Shown one piece after another: positions 34,762-42,986 of a DNA stretch of 53,237 bases (within the stretch, counting starts at the first letter, position 1; each line of letters begins with the position of its first letter). This DNA comes from Candidatus Saccharimonadota bacterium (lineage in GTDB: Bacteria; Patescibacteriota; Saccharimonadia; Saccharimonadales; Saccharimonadaceae). The notes under the pieces were generated by a model. It did not search any database. It was not told the DNA's origin and saw nothing but the letters and a program-made list of their open reading frames with translations. A program made the translations under genes and the position numbers. The stretch spans positions 1-53,237 of the forward strand of contig JAFRJG010000002.1 in the NCBI GenBank assembly GCA_017432365.1, read 5' to 3'.

Positions 34762-37288
34762 TTACTACAACAAATCCGTCAAAGACACGGCGGCTTCCTT
34801 CCGCACGAACCTCGAAACCGGTCTAACCTCGAAGGAAATCGCCAGTCGTCGCAAAAAATACGGCGAAAACGTCCTTAACGTCGAAACGACCCCGCTCTGG
34901 AAAAAACTCCTCGAACCTTTCGCCGACCTCTTCATGATTATCCTTCTTATCGCTCTCTTTCTCTCGATTCTACAACAATCCTGGACCGAAGTTATCGTCA
35001 TCGCTCTCGACATGATTCTCGACGTCGCCGTCTTCTACTTTCAGCGCTTCTCGACTGAACGCATCTTGAACTCCCTGAAAGAAAAAACCGTCCAAAAGGT
35101 CACGGCTTTCCGCAACGGGGAAGAAGTTGAGCTCGACAGTAGCGAACTTGTCCCCGGCGACATCGTCATCCTCCACGAAGGCGACCGGATTCCTGCCGAC
35201 GGTCGAATTATCTCCGAATCCGGACTTTTGACGAACGAGTCGATGCTGACCGGCGAATCCGAATCAATTGCTAAAGACGCTAAGGCTATCTCCGGAAAAA
35301 AGAAAGTTTACGAACAGAAAAACATGGTTTTCTCCGGCTCTTTCGTCATTACTGGCGCCTCGAAAATCCTCGTCACCGCGACCGGCAACGACACCGAATA
35401 TGGAAAAATCGCCTCCCTCGCCTCTGGCGCTTCTGTCTCCTCCCCGATTCAAGAAAAAATCAACAAACTCGTCGTTCGTATCGCCGCCGTTATTCTCGCT
35501 GCCGCCGGAATCGTCCTCGTCATTCAGCTCTTCGACGGCATCCGTTTTTACGACGCTATCCAATTCACTCTCGCCATGATTGTCTCCGCCGTTCCAGAAG
35601 ACCTCCCAATTGTCACCGCGATTATTCTCGCTCTCGGCGCCGTCCGCCTGGCGAAGAAAAACGCCCTGATTAAGGAGCTCCGCGCTATCCAGTCAATCGG
35701 TATCGTCTCAACTATCGCCTCTGATAAAACCGGTACTTTGACCGAAAACCGCCTCATGCTCAAGGACCTCTGGAATCCCCACGCGAAAAACACGTTAAAA
35801 TCGAACGAACGTTTCTTAAAAACCGTCGCCGAAGCCGCTCTTCCTCCCGAATCTGCTCTTGACCCTCTCGACCTAGCTATCTGGGAATTTGAAAAAACCG
35901 AAGCCCCCGCCCTGATCGAACTCCGCCCGCTCCGCTCTTATGCCTTCGACCAAGATTTGAAGCTCTCTGGAAACCTCTTTACGAACTCTGCCGACGGAAA
36001 ATCTTTCCGCCTCGTTGTCAAGGGCGCTCCGGAAACTGTCTTCGCTAAAGTTAGCCTGCCGAAAACTCTCCGTGAAGCTGCCGAAGCGAAGCTAAACGCC
36101 TTCTCGGAAAACGGTTATAAAGTCATCGCTCTCGCTTCTCTCGACATCTCCCGCGAAATTAACGAACTCGGTCGCCTGAATAAAACCGACGTCTTCACTT
36201 TCGAGGGACTCATCGCTATCGCCGATACCGTCCGTCCTGGCGTCCTGGAAGCCGTCGAGTCGGCTGAAACCGCCGGTGTTAAAGTTAAAATGGTTACGGG
36301 CGACCATGCTAAGACCGCTTTCGCTATCGGTCGCGAACTCGGACTCTGCTCAGATTTTTCCGAAGTTCTTGACTGCTCGAAGCTCGGCGACCTTCCCGAC
36401 TCCGACCTCGAAAGCCGTGTTAAATCCGCCTCTATTTTCGCTCGTGTTACTCCCGAAGATAAGTTTCGTATTTTGAACGTCATTAAACAATCTGAAGTCG
36501 TCGCCATGACCGGCGACGGCGTTAATGATGTCCCCGCTCTAACCAACTCTCATGTCGGTATCGCCATGGGTAACTCCCCCTCGATTGTCCAAGACGCCGG
36601 CGATATCGTCCTCCTCGACAATAACTTCTCTAGTATCATTTCCGCCATGAAAGAAGGTCGCGTAATTCTCGCGAACATCCGGCGCATGTTGATTTACCTT
36701 CTCTCGACTAACGCCGGCGAAGTTCTCGCTACTCTCGGCGCTCTCTGTCTCTCCGGTTCCCAGCTCCTCCTTCCGATTCAGATTCTCTGGATTAACATGG
36801 TGACCGACTCGCTCATGGTTATTCCCATCGGGCTTGAGCCCCCCGAACGCGCTTTTCTCTCTGCGAAGCCCGAACCGAAAAACGCGCCGATTCTCTCGAA
36901 ATATCTCATCGTGCGCATGCTCCTCGTCTCGCTCACAATGGCGGCGGTCTGTCTCGGTACTTATTACCTCGCCCTCTCCCGCTTTTCTCAAGCCGAAGCG
37001 AACACTCTCGCCTTTACCGCCATGGTTATCGTCCAATGGTCTAACGCTTTCTGCGTCCGAGGTATTTACGAATCCGTCTTGAAACGTCTGAAAGTTAAAA
37101 ACCCTCTCTTTCTTCTCGCCTTTGCTTGTGCAATCTTCCTCGAGATTCTCGTTCTCTTCGGACCGCTCTCCCGTCTCGTTCATACCGTCCTTGTTGACCC
37201 GCTTGCGCTAACTTTAACCGTCCTCGTCTCGCTCGCTGTCCCGCTTCTAGTTACTGAACTCCATAAAAAACTTGCCAAACCCCATTAA
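34754..37288 (+). CDS. P-type cation-transporting ATPase (calcium-type)
   Basis: 844 residues. Class II P-type pump: N-terminal cation ATPase domain, actuator motif LTGES (about 166-169), phosphorylation site D324 in SDKTGTLT, nucleotide-binding domain (KGAPETVF), hinge GDGVNDVPAL, and about ten membrane segments including a C-terminal set. The M4 motif reads VPEDLPIV where calcium pumps usually have PEGLP, so Ca2+ is likely but not certain; Mn2+, Na+ or K+ remain possible. Its start overlaps the 980-residue membrane protein gene by eight bases, so the two are coupled. Confidence 0.9.
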   Translation: MPNYYNKSVKDTAASFRTNLETGLTSKEIASRRKKYGENVLNVETTPLWKKLLEPFADLFMIILLIALFLSILQQSWTEVIVIALDMILDVAVFYFQRFSTERILNSLKEKTVQKVTAFRNGEEVELDSSELVPGDIVILHEGDRIPADGRIISESGLLTNESMLTGESESIAKDAKAISGKKKVYEQKNMVFSGSFVITGASKILVTATGNDTEYGKIASLASGASVSSPIQEKINKLVVRIAAVILAAAGIVLVIQLFDGIRFYDAIQFTLAMIVSAVPEDLPIVTAIILALGAVRLAKKNALIKELRAIQSIGIVSTIASDKTGTLTENRLMLKDLWNPHAKNTLKSNERFLKTVAEAALPPESALDPLDLAIWEFEKTEAPALIELRPLRSYAFDQDLKLSGNLFTNSADGKSFRLVVKGAPETVFAKVSLPKTLREAAEAKLNAFSENGYKVIALASLDISREINELGRLNKTDVFTFEGLIAIADTVRPGVLEAVESAETAGVKVKMVTGDHAKTAFAIGRELGLCSDFSEVLDCSKLGDLPDSDLESRVKSASIFARVTPEDKFRILNVIKQSEVVAMTGDGVNDVPALTNSHVGIAMGNSPSIVQDAGDIVLLDNNFSSIISAMKEGRVILANIRRMLIYLLSTNAGEVLATLGALCLSGSQLLLPIQILWINMVTDSLMVIPIGLEPPERAFLSAKPEPKNAPILSKYLIVRMLLVSLTMAAVCLGTYYLALSRFSQAEANTLAFTAMVIVQWSNAFCVRGIYESVLKRLKVKNPLFLLAFACAIFLEILVLFGPLSRLVHTVLVDPLALTLTVLVSLAVPLLVTELHKKLAKPH

Positions 37289-37294
37289 ACCTCT

Positions 37295-37327
37295 TATAAT
37301 CCCTCTCTAATAACTTTTATAGAGAGG
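37295..37327 (+). promoter_or_regulatory. Promoter with inverted repeat covering the ribosome-binding site
   Basis: TATAAT (37295-37300) is followed after one base by a perfect 8-bp inverted repeat, CCTCTCTA (37302-37309) and TAGAGAGG (37320-37327). The right arm contains the Shine-Dalgarno AGAGAGG, eight bases before ATG 37335. Transcripts starting near 37307 lose most of the left arm and should be translatable; read-through RNA from the ATPase gene would hide the site. The repeat could alternatively be a protein operator. Confidence 0.55.
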
Positions 37328-37334
37328 TGATTTT

Positions 37335-38126
37335 ATGCTTCCGGACGCTCCCGTCATCATCAACAATAACCTTGAGTTCTGTTCATATCTTGCAACCGCC
37401 TATACGGACTCTCCGTATGATTGTTCCAACGTTGCAAACGACGCTGCCTTTGAACTGACGACGCCTTTTATCTCTCCGGCTGGCGCTAGTTTAACACTAA
37501 AAAATCTCAACCTCTCCATAACCGACCCTTCCGTTTATCTTAACGCCCTTGGTTCTCTAACTCTCGAAAACGTCACCATGACTGGTACTACCGGCTGCTT
37601 TCTCCTCGTTAATCCTGTCGACTCCGACCAACCTCTCTTAATCACCTCCGGCACTTTCTCGACAACCGATATAAAAAACTCTTCTCCGATTTGTTATCGC
37701 CCCTCAATCGTTGAATCGAACGCAGAGACCGCCCTCTCCGAACCTGAGGTCGCCGCTCTCTTCCGCTCGATTATTCCCGCAACCTCGAGCTACTTCATAG
37801 AAACTGCCTCAGGTACTCGTGAAGAAATTACTGAAATTACCGAACTCGTCGGCGGTCTTCCTGTCGTTAAAGGCTACACGAGCCGCGCCCTCGCCTTAAA
37901 TAGCACAACACTCATCATCGCCGAACAAGAACGCGGAGAAATCCCCGACGAACCGGCCCCCGACTCTTCAATCACTCCGACCGAAACTCCCGTCCCGACC
38001 ACTCCAGAGGCCCCAAAAGCCCCGAACACCGGCGCTACCGGCTCGACTCCGAAGCTTTCTTTCTTCTCGAACGTGCTGAAAAAATTCAAAAACATAACCA
38101 AAACCGTATTGACACACCATATATAG
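37335..38126 (+). CDS. Surface-type protein with PNTG motif, atypical ends
   Basis: 263 residues. The N-terminal 130 are beta-helix-like with short Asn/Leu/Thr repeats (LTLKNLNLSI, SLTLENVTMTG). A Thr/Pro-rich spacer (TPTETPVPTTPEAP) is followed by PKAPNTGATG, like the PxTG sorting signals of Gram-positive-like surface proteins. Oddities: there is no N-terminal signal peptide, and no hydrophobic segment follows the PNTG motif. The last codons (LTHHI, stop) are formed by the nrdD -35 box and NrdR operator. It may be truncated at both ends, or be a domain of an older larger protein. The start follows a good Shine-Dalgarno. Confidence 0.65.
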   Translation: MLPDAPVIINNNLEFCSYLATAYTDSPYDCSNVANDAAFELTTPFISPAGASLTLKNLNLSITDPSVYLNALGSLTLENVTMTGTTGCFLLVNPVDSDQPLLITSGTFSTTDIKNSSPICYRPSIVESNAETALSEPEVAALFRSIIPATSSYFIETASGTREEITEITELVGGLPVVKGYTSRALALNSTTLIIAEQERGEIPDEPAPDSSITPTETPVPTTPEAPKAPNTGATGSTPKLSFFSNVLKKFKNITKTVLTHHI

Positions 38127-38137
38127 TGTCTTATACT
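38109..38137 (+). promoter_or_regulatory. nrdD promoter
   Basis: TTGACA (38109-38114), 17 bases, TATACT (38132-38137). An almost ideal sigma-70-type promoter. It lies across the end of the preceding coding frame. Confidence 0.8.
38114..38129 (+). promoter_or_regulatory. NrdR box 1
   Basis: ACACCATATATAGTGT, nearly identical to the NrdR consensus ACACTATATATAGTGT. It sits between the -35 and -10 boxes, where a bound repressor would block polymerase. Confidence 0.85.
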
Positions 38138-38145
38138 AGTTCCAG

Positions 38146-38161
38146 ACGCTACATATAGCGT
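38146..38161 (+). promoter_or_regulatory. NrdR box 2
   Basis: ACGCTACATATAGCGT, palindromic and starting 32 bp after box 1 (about three helical turns), the tandem arrangement known for NrdR. It covers the expected transcript start. Confidence 0.8.
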
Positions 38162-38180
38162 AGGTCGGAAACCCGACCTA
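38161..38180 (+). other. Hairpin in the nrdD 5' leader
   Basis: TAGGTCGG (38161-38168), loop AAAC, CCGACCTA (38173-38180): a perfect 8-bp stem in a leader of about 100 bases. It may stabilise the mRNA or have a regulatory role. It is too far from the ribosome-binding site (AAGGAGG, about 38230) to block it. Confidence 0.5.
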
Positions 38181-38247
38181 GAAAACCATTGAAGAACAAC
38201 CTGAAATAAAAACATATCAATATAACTAACAAGGAGGTTTATTTCGT

Positions 38248-40656
38248 ATGTTCAAAAAAATCATTAAGCGTGACGGAAAAATCGTCGACTTCAAGTTAGA
38301 AAAAATCACGGACGCCATCGCAAAAGCTGGCGCCGCGACTGGTGAATTTGACCATGAACGCGCAAAGGAATTAACCGCCGAATTTGAAACCGCCTCGAAA
38401 ACCCTGCTCAAGTCCCGGATTCCCTCCGTCGAGCAGGTTCAAGACGCTGTTGAAGAAGTCTTAAAAACCGCCGGCTTTAAGCGCACCGCTCGCGCCTATG
38501 CCGACTATCGCGCCCGTCGCTCCGACATCCGTATCTCGAAATCCGACCTGATGAACATTTACCGCACTATCGCCTGCGCTGACGCTTCGGAAGACTCCGA
38601 CGTGAAACGCGGTAACGCCAATGTTGACGGCAACTCCGCTATGGGGAAAATGCTCCAGTTCGGCGCTGAAGGCTCCAAGGTCTTCGCAAAAACCTCGCTC
38701 ATGAAACCCGAATACGCCTACGCCCATAACAACGGCGACATTCACGTCCACGACCTCGATTTCTATGCAACCGGAACTCTGACTTGTTGCCAGACCGACC
38801 CGCTCATTCTCTTCAAAAACGGCTTTAATACCGGACATGGTCATCTCCGTACCCCTCAAAGCATCGGCTCTTACGCTGCTCTCGCCGCGATTATTCTCCA
38901 AGCGAACCAGAACGAGCAACACGGCGGCCAGTCGATTCCGAACTTCGACTATGCCATGGCGCCCGGCGTCGACAAAACCTTCCGGAAAGCCCTGAAACGC
39001 AACCTGGAAAAATACAACGAATTTGTCGATAAAAAGAAAAAACTCGACATCACGATTGGCGACTATATCGAATTTGGCGACGATGAAAAACTCGCCCGCA
39101 TGCACGTCCCCGAAGCCGTAATAAAGGCTTCGACCGAAGACACGGAACAAGAAACAAAGCAGGCGATGGAGGGGTTCATTCATAACCTGAACACGATGCA
39201 CTCCCGCGCCGGCGCGCAAGTCCCCTTCACTTCTATCAACTTCGGAACCGATACTTCCCCTGCCGGTCGCCTCGTCTCGAAAATGCTCCTTGAAGCAACC
39301 GACAAAGGTCTCGGGAAAGGAGAAACCCCGATTTTCCCAATTTCCATCTTTAAGGTTAAAGAGGGAATTAACTATAACCCTGAAGACCCGAACTACGACC
39401 TCTTCAAGCGTTCAATGGAAGTCTCTGCGAAACGCCTCTTCCCGAACTTCACCTTCATTGACGCTCCGTTCAATCTCCAATACTACAAAAAGGGCGACTA
39501 TCGCACAGAAATCGCGACCATGGGCTGCCGCACCCGTGTCTTTAGCTCTATCTTCCCAGAATCCGACGGTATCGTCACCGGCCGTGGTAATCTCTCCTTT
39601 ACGACCGTCAATCTCGTCCGTATCGGTATCAAAAACGGTATCGCCCTCGGCGAACGCGACGAAGCCGACTGGACGAGCTTCTTCAAAGACCTCGACGACA
39701 TGATGGAACTGGTCGCTGGCGAACTCTACGAGCGCTTCGAGTTCCAGGCCAACCAACACGTCCGCAACTTCCCCTTCCTCATGGGTCAAGGTAACTGGTT
39801 CGGCTCGGAAAAGCTCTCCCCGAACGACACTCTTCGCGACGTCATTAAACACGGTACGCTCTCTATCGGCTTCATCGGTCTCGCCGAAACCCTCGTCGCC
39901 ATGATTGGCAAACACCACGGCGAGGACGAAACCGCGCGCGAACTCGGACTCGACATTATCTCCCACATGCGCGAAAAATGTGATGAGTTCTCGAGGAAAC
40001 ATCATCTTAACTACTCTCTCCTCGCAACTCCCGCGGAAGGTCTTGCCGGTCGCTTCACGAAGATTGACCGAAAAGAATACGGAGAAATTAAAGGCGTCAA
40101 CGACCGCGAATACTATACCAACTCTTTCCACGTCCCCGTTTATTATCCTATCTCCGCCTTCGAGAAAATCGAAATCGAAGCCCCCTACCACGCTCTCTGT
40201 AACGCCGGTCATATCTCCTACATCGAACTCGACGGCGACCCGACGAACAATATTGAAGCCTTCGAAGCGGTTATCCGCAAGATGCACGATTGCGGTATCG
40301 GTTACGGCTCCGTCAATCACCCCGTCGACCGCGACCCGGTCTGCGGCTTCTCTGGCATTATCTCCGGCTCTCGCTGTCCTTCCTGTGGACGTGAAGAAGG
40401 CGACGTCCCGTTTGAACGCCTCCGCCGTATTACCGGCTACCTCGTCGGCACGCTCGACCGCTGGAACGACGGAAAGAAGGCCGAGGAACGCGATCGCGTT
40501 AAGCACGGCGTCGAGACCTGCTCCTGCTCCGACTCTGAAGATTCCGACGCCGCCGAAACGAACCTCTATAATAAAAACGGTGTTTATACCGCCGATGAAA
40601 AAGCGAAGCGCGAAATTGAAAAAATGTACTCCGTAAAAGCGCTCGGAAAGGAATAA
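38248..40656 (+). CDS. nrdD: Anaerobic ribonucleoside-triphosphate reductase
   Basis: 802 residues. Class III RNR that makes dNTPs with a glycyl radical under anaerobic conditions. An N-terminal ATP cone (about 1-95: KRDGKIVDFKLEKITDAIAKA) gives allosteric control. The catalytic barrel has HVHDLDFYATGTLTCCQTDP, and a C-terminal zinc site (PVCGFSG then RCPSCGREEGD) is present. The glycyl radical is G730 in RITGYLVG, where many enzymes have RVxGYLG. AAGGAGG precedes the ATG. It is cotranscribed with nrdG and controlled by two NrdR boxes. No oxygen-dependent RNR is in the window. Confidence 0.96.
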   Translation: MFKKIIKRDGKIVDFKLEKITDAIAKAGAATGEFDHERAKELTAEFETASKTLLKSRIPSVEQVQDAVEEVLKTAGFKRTARAYADYRARRSDIRISKSDLMNIYRTIACADASEDSDVKRGNANVDGNSAMGKMLQFGAEGSKVFAKTSLMKPEYAYAHNNGDIHVHDLDFYATGTLTCCQTDPLILFKNGFNTGHGHLRTPQSIGSYAALAAIILQANQNEQHGGQSIPNFDYAMAPGVDKTFRKALKRNLEKYNEFVDKKKKLDITIGDYIEFGDDEKLARMHVPEAVIKASTEDTEQETKQAMEGFIHNLNTMHSRAGAQVPFTSINFGTDTSPAGRLVSKMLLEATDKGLGKGETPIFPISIFKVKEGINYNPEDPNYDLFKRSMEVSAKRLFPNFTFIDAPFNLQYYKKGDYRTEIATMGCRTRVFSSIFPESDGIVTGRGNLSFTTVNLVRIGIKNGIALGERDEADWTSFFKDLDDMMELVAGELYERFEFQANQHVRNFPFLMGQGNWFGSEKLSPNDTLRDVIKHGTLSIGFIGLAETLVAMIGKHHGEDETARELGLDIISHMREKCDEFSRKHHLNYSLLATPAEGLAGRFTKIDRKEYGEIKGVNDREYYTNSFHVPVYYPISAFEKIEIEAPYHALCNAGHISYIELDGDPTNNIEAFEAVIRKMHDCGIGYGSVNHPVDRDPVCGFSGIISGSRCPSCGREEGDVPFERLRRITGYLVGTLDRWNDGKKAEERDRVKHGVETCSCSDSEDSDAAETNLYNKNGVYTADEKAKREIEKMYSVKALGKE

Positions 40657-40668
40657 AAAGGAAATAAT

Positions 40669-41160
40669 ATGAACATCCGCCTGTCTGGACCCCTCGAACG
40701 CGACTCAATTGTCAACGGCTACGGTCTCCGCGCCGTCGTCTGGACTCAAGGTTGCTTAACTCACTGCCCCGGTTGCCAAAACCCGGAAACCTGGGACCTC
40801 GAAGGGGGGTTCGAGGTTGACGTCGAGGAAATTAAAGACCGCCTCAGGGGCTTCAAGGGTCAGGCGGGACTCACCTTCTGCGGCGGGGAACCGTTCCTCC
40901 AGCCTGAAGCTTGTAAAGCAATCGCCGACTTCTGCCGGAAAGAACTCGGCTGGAATGTCTGGAGCTTCTCTGGCTACACCTACGAAAAAATCAAAGAACG
41001 CGGCGGCGCCGCCCTCGAGTTCCTAAAGTCCCTCGACGCCCTAATCGACGGCCCGTTCGTCCTTGCCGAACGCGACCTCTCGGTCAAGTTCCGCGGCTCC
41101 CGGAATCAGCGCCTCCTCCACTTAAGATACGGGGACGGAGAAATTCTAAAAGTAGAATAA
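40669..41160 (+). CDS. nrdG: Anaerobic RNR-activating radical-SAM enzyme
   Basis: 163 residues. It uses S-adenosylmethionine and a 4Fe-4S cluster to install the glycyl radical on NrdD. The cluster ligands are C29, C33 and C36 (CLTHCPGC), and GGEPFLQP is the SAM-binding GGE motif. It starts 12 bases after nrdD with AAAGGAAATA before the ATG, so the two form an operon. Confidence 0.95.
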   Translation: MNIRLSGPLERDSIVNGYGLRAVVWTQGCLTHCPGCQNPETWDLEGGFEVDVEEIKDRLRGFKGQAGLTFCGGEPFLQPEACKAIADFCRKELGWNVWSFSGYTYEKIKERGGAALEFLKSLDALIDGPFVLAERDLSVKFRGSRNQRLLHLRYGDGEILKVE

Positions 41161-41177
41161 CGAAGCCCTCTCTTTTC

Positions 41178-41206
41178 TTAACACATTGTGCTTAATGTGA
41201 TAAAAT
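41178..41206 (+). promoter_or_regulatory. Promoter with operator-like repeat before coiled-coil gene
   Basis: TTAACA (41178-41183), 17 bases, TAAAAT (41201-41206). The spacer holds an inverted repeat CACATT (41182-41187) and AATGTG (41194-41199), a possible regulator site. Confidence 0.45.
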
Positions 41207-41229
41207 ACAATCAAAAAGAAAGGTAGTCT

Positions 41230-41775
41230 ATGGACTGGACGAACGTAATTCTTACTATATTTATCTCCGTCACTGGCGCTATCGTGACTAGCTTGGTGAC
41301 TTTAGGGAAATACCGCGAAAAGGTAGATAGAATTGAAAAAGATTTAGACAAGACCGAAGAAAACGTTTTAGAAAACAGTAAACTGATCGCAAAATATGAA
41401 GTTATGATTTCGAACCTCGAGAAAAACATCGATAAAATTTCCGGCGTCGCCCAATCGCACAGTCCACTTGCGTTGACAGATAAAGGCAAAAGGCTTGTTA
41501 AGAAAAGTGGCTTTATGGATATTTTCGAGAAAATTAAGGATAATCTGACAGAAGACCTTGAAAAAGAAGCTCCAAAAACCCAATACGAAGTTCAGGAAAA
41601 AGCCCGAATCGTCATGAGCCGTTTATTTGACGATGAGCGCTTCAAGGAAGTCGAGGAGTGGGCGTACGAGAACGGTGAGGATTTGTCTCAGATTCTCCGC
41701 GCTGGTGCCATTCCACTCCGTGATTACTATTTTGAAAAACATCCAGAAATAGTCAATCCGAAAGAAAAATACTGA
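41230..41775 (+). CDS. Membrane-anchored coiled-coil protein, unknown
   Basis: 181 residues. An N-terminal membrane segment (about 5-25) leads to a coiled coil (about 30-75, KVDRIEKDLDKTEENVLENSKLI). A mixed helical domain follows, with LALTDKGKRLVKKSGF (winged-helix-like spacing) and LFDDERFKEVEEWAYENG. Codon use is AT-richer than nrdDG, suggesting a different history. AAAGG lies before the ATG. It is followed by a strong terminator. No function can be given. Confidence 0.75.
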   Translation: MDWTNVILTIFISVTGAIVTSLVTLGKYREKVDRIEKDLDKTEENVLENSKLIAKYEVMISNLEKNIDKISGVAQSHSPLALTDKGKRLVKKSGFMDIFEKIKDNLTEDLEKEAPKTQYEVQEKARIVMSRLFDDERFKEVEEWAYENGEDLSQILRAGAIPLRDYYFEKHPEIVNPKEKY

Positions 41776-41776
41776 C

Positions 41777-41808
41777 AATAAGCCCGAAAAAACGGGCTTA
41801 TTTTTTTC
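41777..41808 (+). terminator. Strong rho-independent terminator
   Basis: AATAAGCCCG (41777-41786), loop AAAAAA, CGGGCTTATT (41793-41802), then a T-run. Ten-pair stem. Confidence 0.9.
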
Positions 41809-41838
41809 TTGACATTCCGCTTTCGCTTTTGCTATAAT
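41809..41838 (+). promoter_or_regulatory. Promoter of the major secreted protein gene
   Basis: TTGACA (41809-41814), 18 bases, TATAAT (41833-41838): both hexamers are consensus. Transcript start is near 41845, giving a leader of about 48 bases with AAAAGGAA before the ATG. Confidence 0.75.
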
Positions 41839-41893
41839 CATAACCACAAAGGTCAATATTTAACAAAAAACTAAAAAGGAAATAATTATAATT

Positions 41894-42739
41894 ATGTCCA
41901 AAAAACTCATTGCCGGCGCTGGCGTTGTTGCGTCTTTCGCGGTCGCTCTCGCTCCGTTAGCGACTTTCGCAGTTGATGCTTCCGATACCCATACCGATAA
42001 GCTCATCTTGACGGTTCTTCCGTCCTGCACCTTCGGCTCCGCCGCTAGAACAGAACAAGGCGCTCCGGATTACTTTGTTAGCGGCATCACTCACGACGAT
42101 TCTCAGAACAACTACGGCGACGATACGGCTAACGGCGAATATAGCGCTACCGTCTGGACTACCACTGAAACGACGACCGGTACCACTGGCGCTGCCGATA
42201 GCGTCGACTCCACCAACCATAACACCTCCGTTCTCGACTCGACCGGCTATGGTGTCCTCGCCGGTGAAGGTGGCGTAACTGCGACGAACAATCGTTCTAA
42301 CGCTTCTCATCACACTGTCCACCGCTCGATGCTCGCTGGTACTTCGACCGCGAACTTCGCAACTACGACTCTCTATGTCGTCTGCAACAACGGTGATGGC
42401 TACTCCGTAACTTCGACCGCTACTACCCTTTCCAACGGTACTGCCGCTGAAGATATTCCTGTCGTCGCCGCCTCTGGTTATAGCGATACGACTTCCGGCT
42501 ATAACGGTATTGTTTCTGTCGAAAATTCCGGTGGCATGACAAAAGCCGCTGACGTTGTTCAAGCCGCTGAAACTATCATCGCAACCAAAGCTGGCGTCTC
42601 CAAGAACGATGGTGACTCCGTAACGATTGAATACGGTGTCGGTGTCGCTTCTTCTCAGAAAGCTGATGCCTATGTTGGAACCGTTACTTACAATCTCTAC
42701 AAGGGCGTTAACGGCGCCGGTGCTCAAAGCAACGGCTAA
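41894..42739 (+). CDS. Secreted Thr/Ser/Gly-rich surface protein
   Basis: 281 residues. A signal peptide (KLIAGAGVVASFAVALAPLATFA, cleavage about residue 27) precedes a mature part that is very rich in Thr, Ser, Gly, Asn and Ala and almost free of Lys/Arg. Alternating strands suggest a beta-sandwich. Near the C-terminus VTIEYGVGVASSQKADAY and VGTVTYNL resemble the end of secreted WxL- or pilin-like beta domains. There are two Cys (SCTF and VVCNN). The consensus promoter, own terminator and long leader fit an abundant monocistronic product. Probably an exported envelope or fibre component, possibly partnered with the DUF916-like protein at 44861 (inference). Confidence 0.8.
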   Translation: MSKKLIAGAGVVASFAVALAPLATFAVDASDTHTDKLILTVLPSCTFGSAARTEQGAPDYFVSGITHDDSQNNYGDDTANGEYSATVWTTTETTTGTTGAADSVDSTNHNTSVLDSTGYGVLAGEGGVTATNNRSNASHHTVHRSMLAGTSTANFATTTLYVVCNNGDGYSVTSTATTLSNGTAAEDIPVVAASGYSDTTSGYNGIVSVENSGGMTKAADVVQAAETIIATKAGVSKNDGDSVTIEYGVGVASSQKADAYVGTVTYNLYKGVNGAGAQSNG

Positions 42740-42784
42740 TCTACCCTAGATTCAACTTTCTAAAATCTAGCTTAGAACAACCCA

Positions 42785-42812
42785 AAATCCCTCCCCAAAA
42801 GGAGGGATTTTT
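42785..42812 (+). terminator. Terminator of the secreted protein gene
   Basis: AAATCCCTCC (42785-42794), loop CCAAAA, GGAGGGATTT (42801-42810), TT. Ten-pair stem with five Ts. Confidence 0.9.
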
Positions 42813-42950
42813 ACTATGTTCTCTAGTTTTTGGGATTTCTCTTCTCTGTCTTCCCGCATTTTTGGTTTGCTTGACTAGCGGTGCGTATTTACGCCTACCG
42901 CTGCTAATAACTAAGCTACATATCAGCTCGTAGGATTGCTAAAAAATCAC
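42813..42950. other. Gene-free spacer with a bulged hairpin
   Basis: No coding frame is seen. AGCGGT-GCGTA (42877-42887) pairs with TACGC-CT-ACCGCT (42890-42902), 11 pairs with a two-base bulge. There is no T-tract, so it is not a terminator. It marks the left side of the AT-rich island that follows. Confidence 0.4.
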
Positions 42951-42979
42951 TTGCACTGCTAAAAGAACTATGGTAGTAT
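42951..42979 (+). promoter_or_regulatory. Promoter of the NYN-associated gene pair
   Basis: TTGCAC (42951-42956), 17 bases, TAGTAT (42974-42979) preceded by TG. Seven bases to the ATG at 42987, so probably leaderless. Confidence 0.5.
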
Positions 42980-42986
42980 TACAAAT

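Noticed and set aside
42877-42902. Transposon terminal inverted repeat
   Set aside because: It is a single hairpin with no matching copy on the far side of the island and no transposase; no target duplication was seen.
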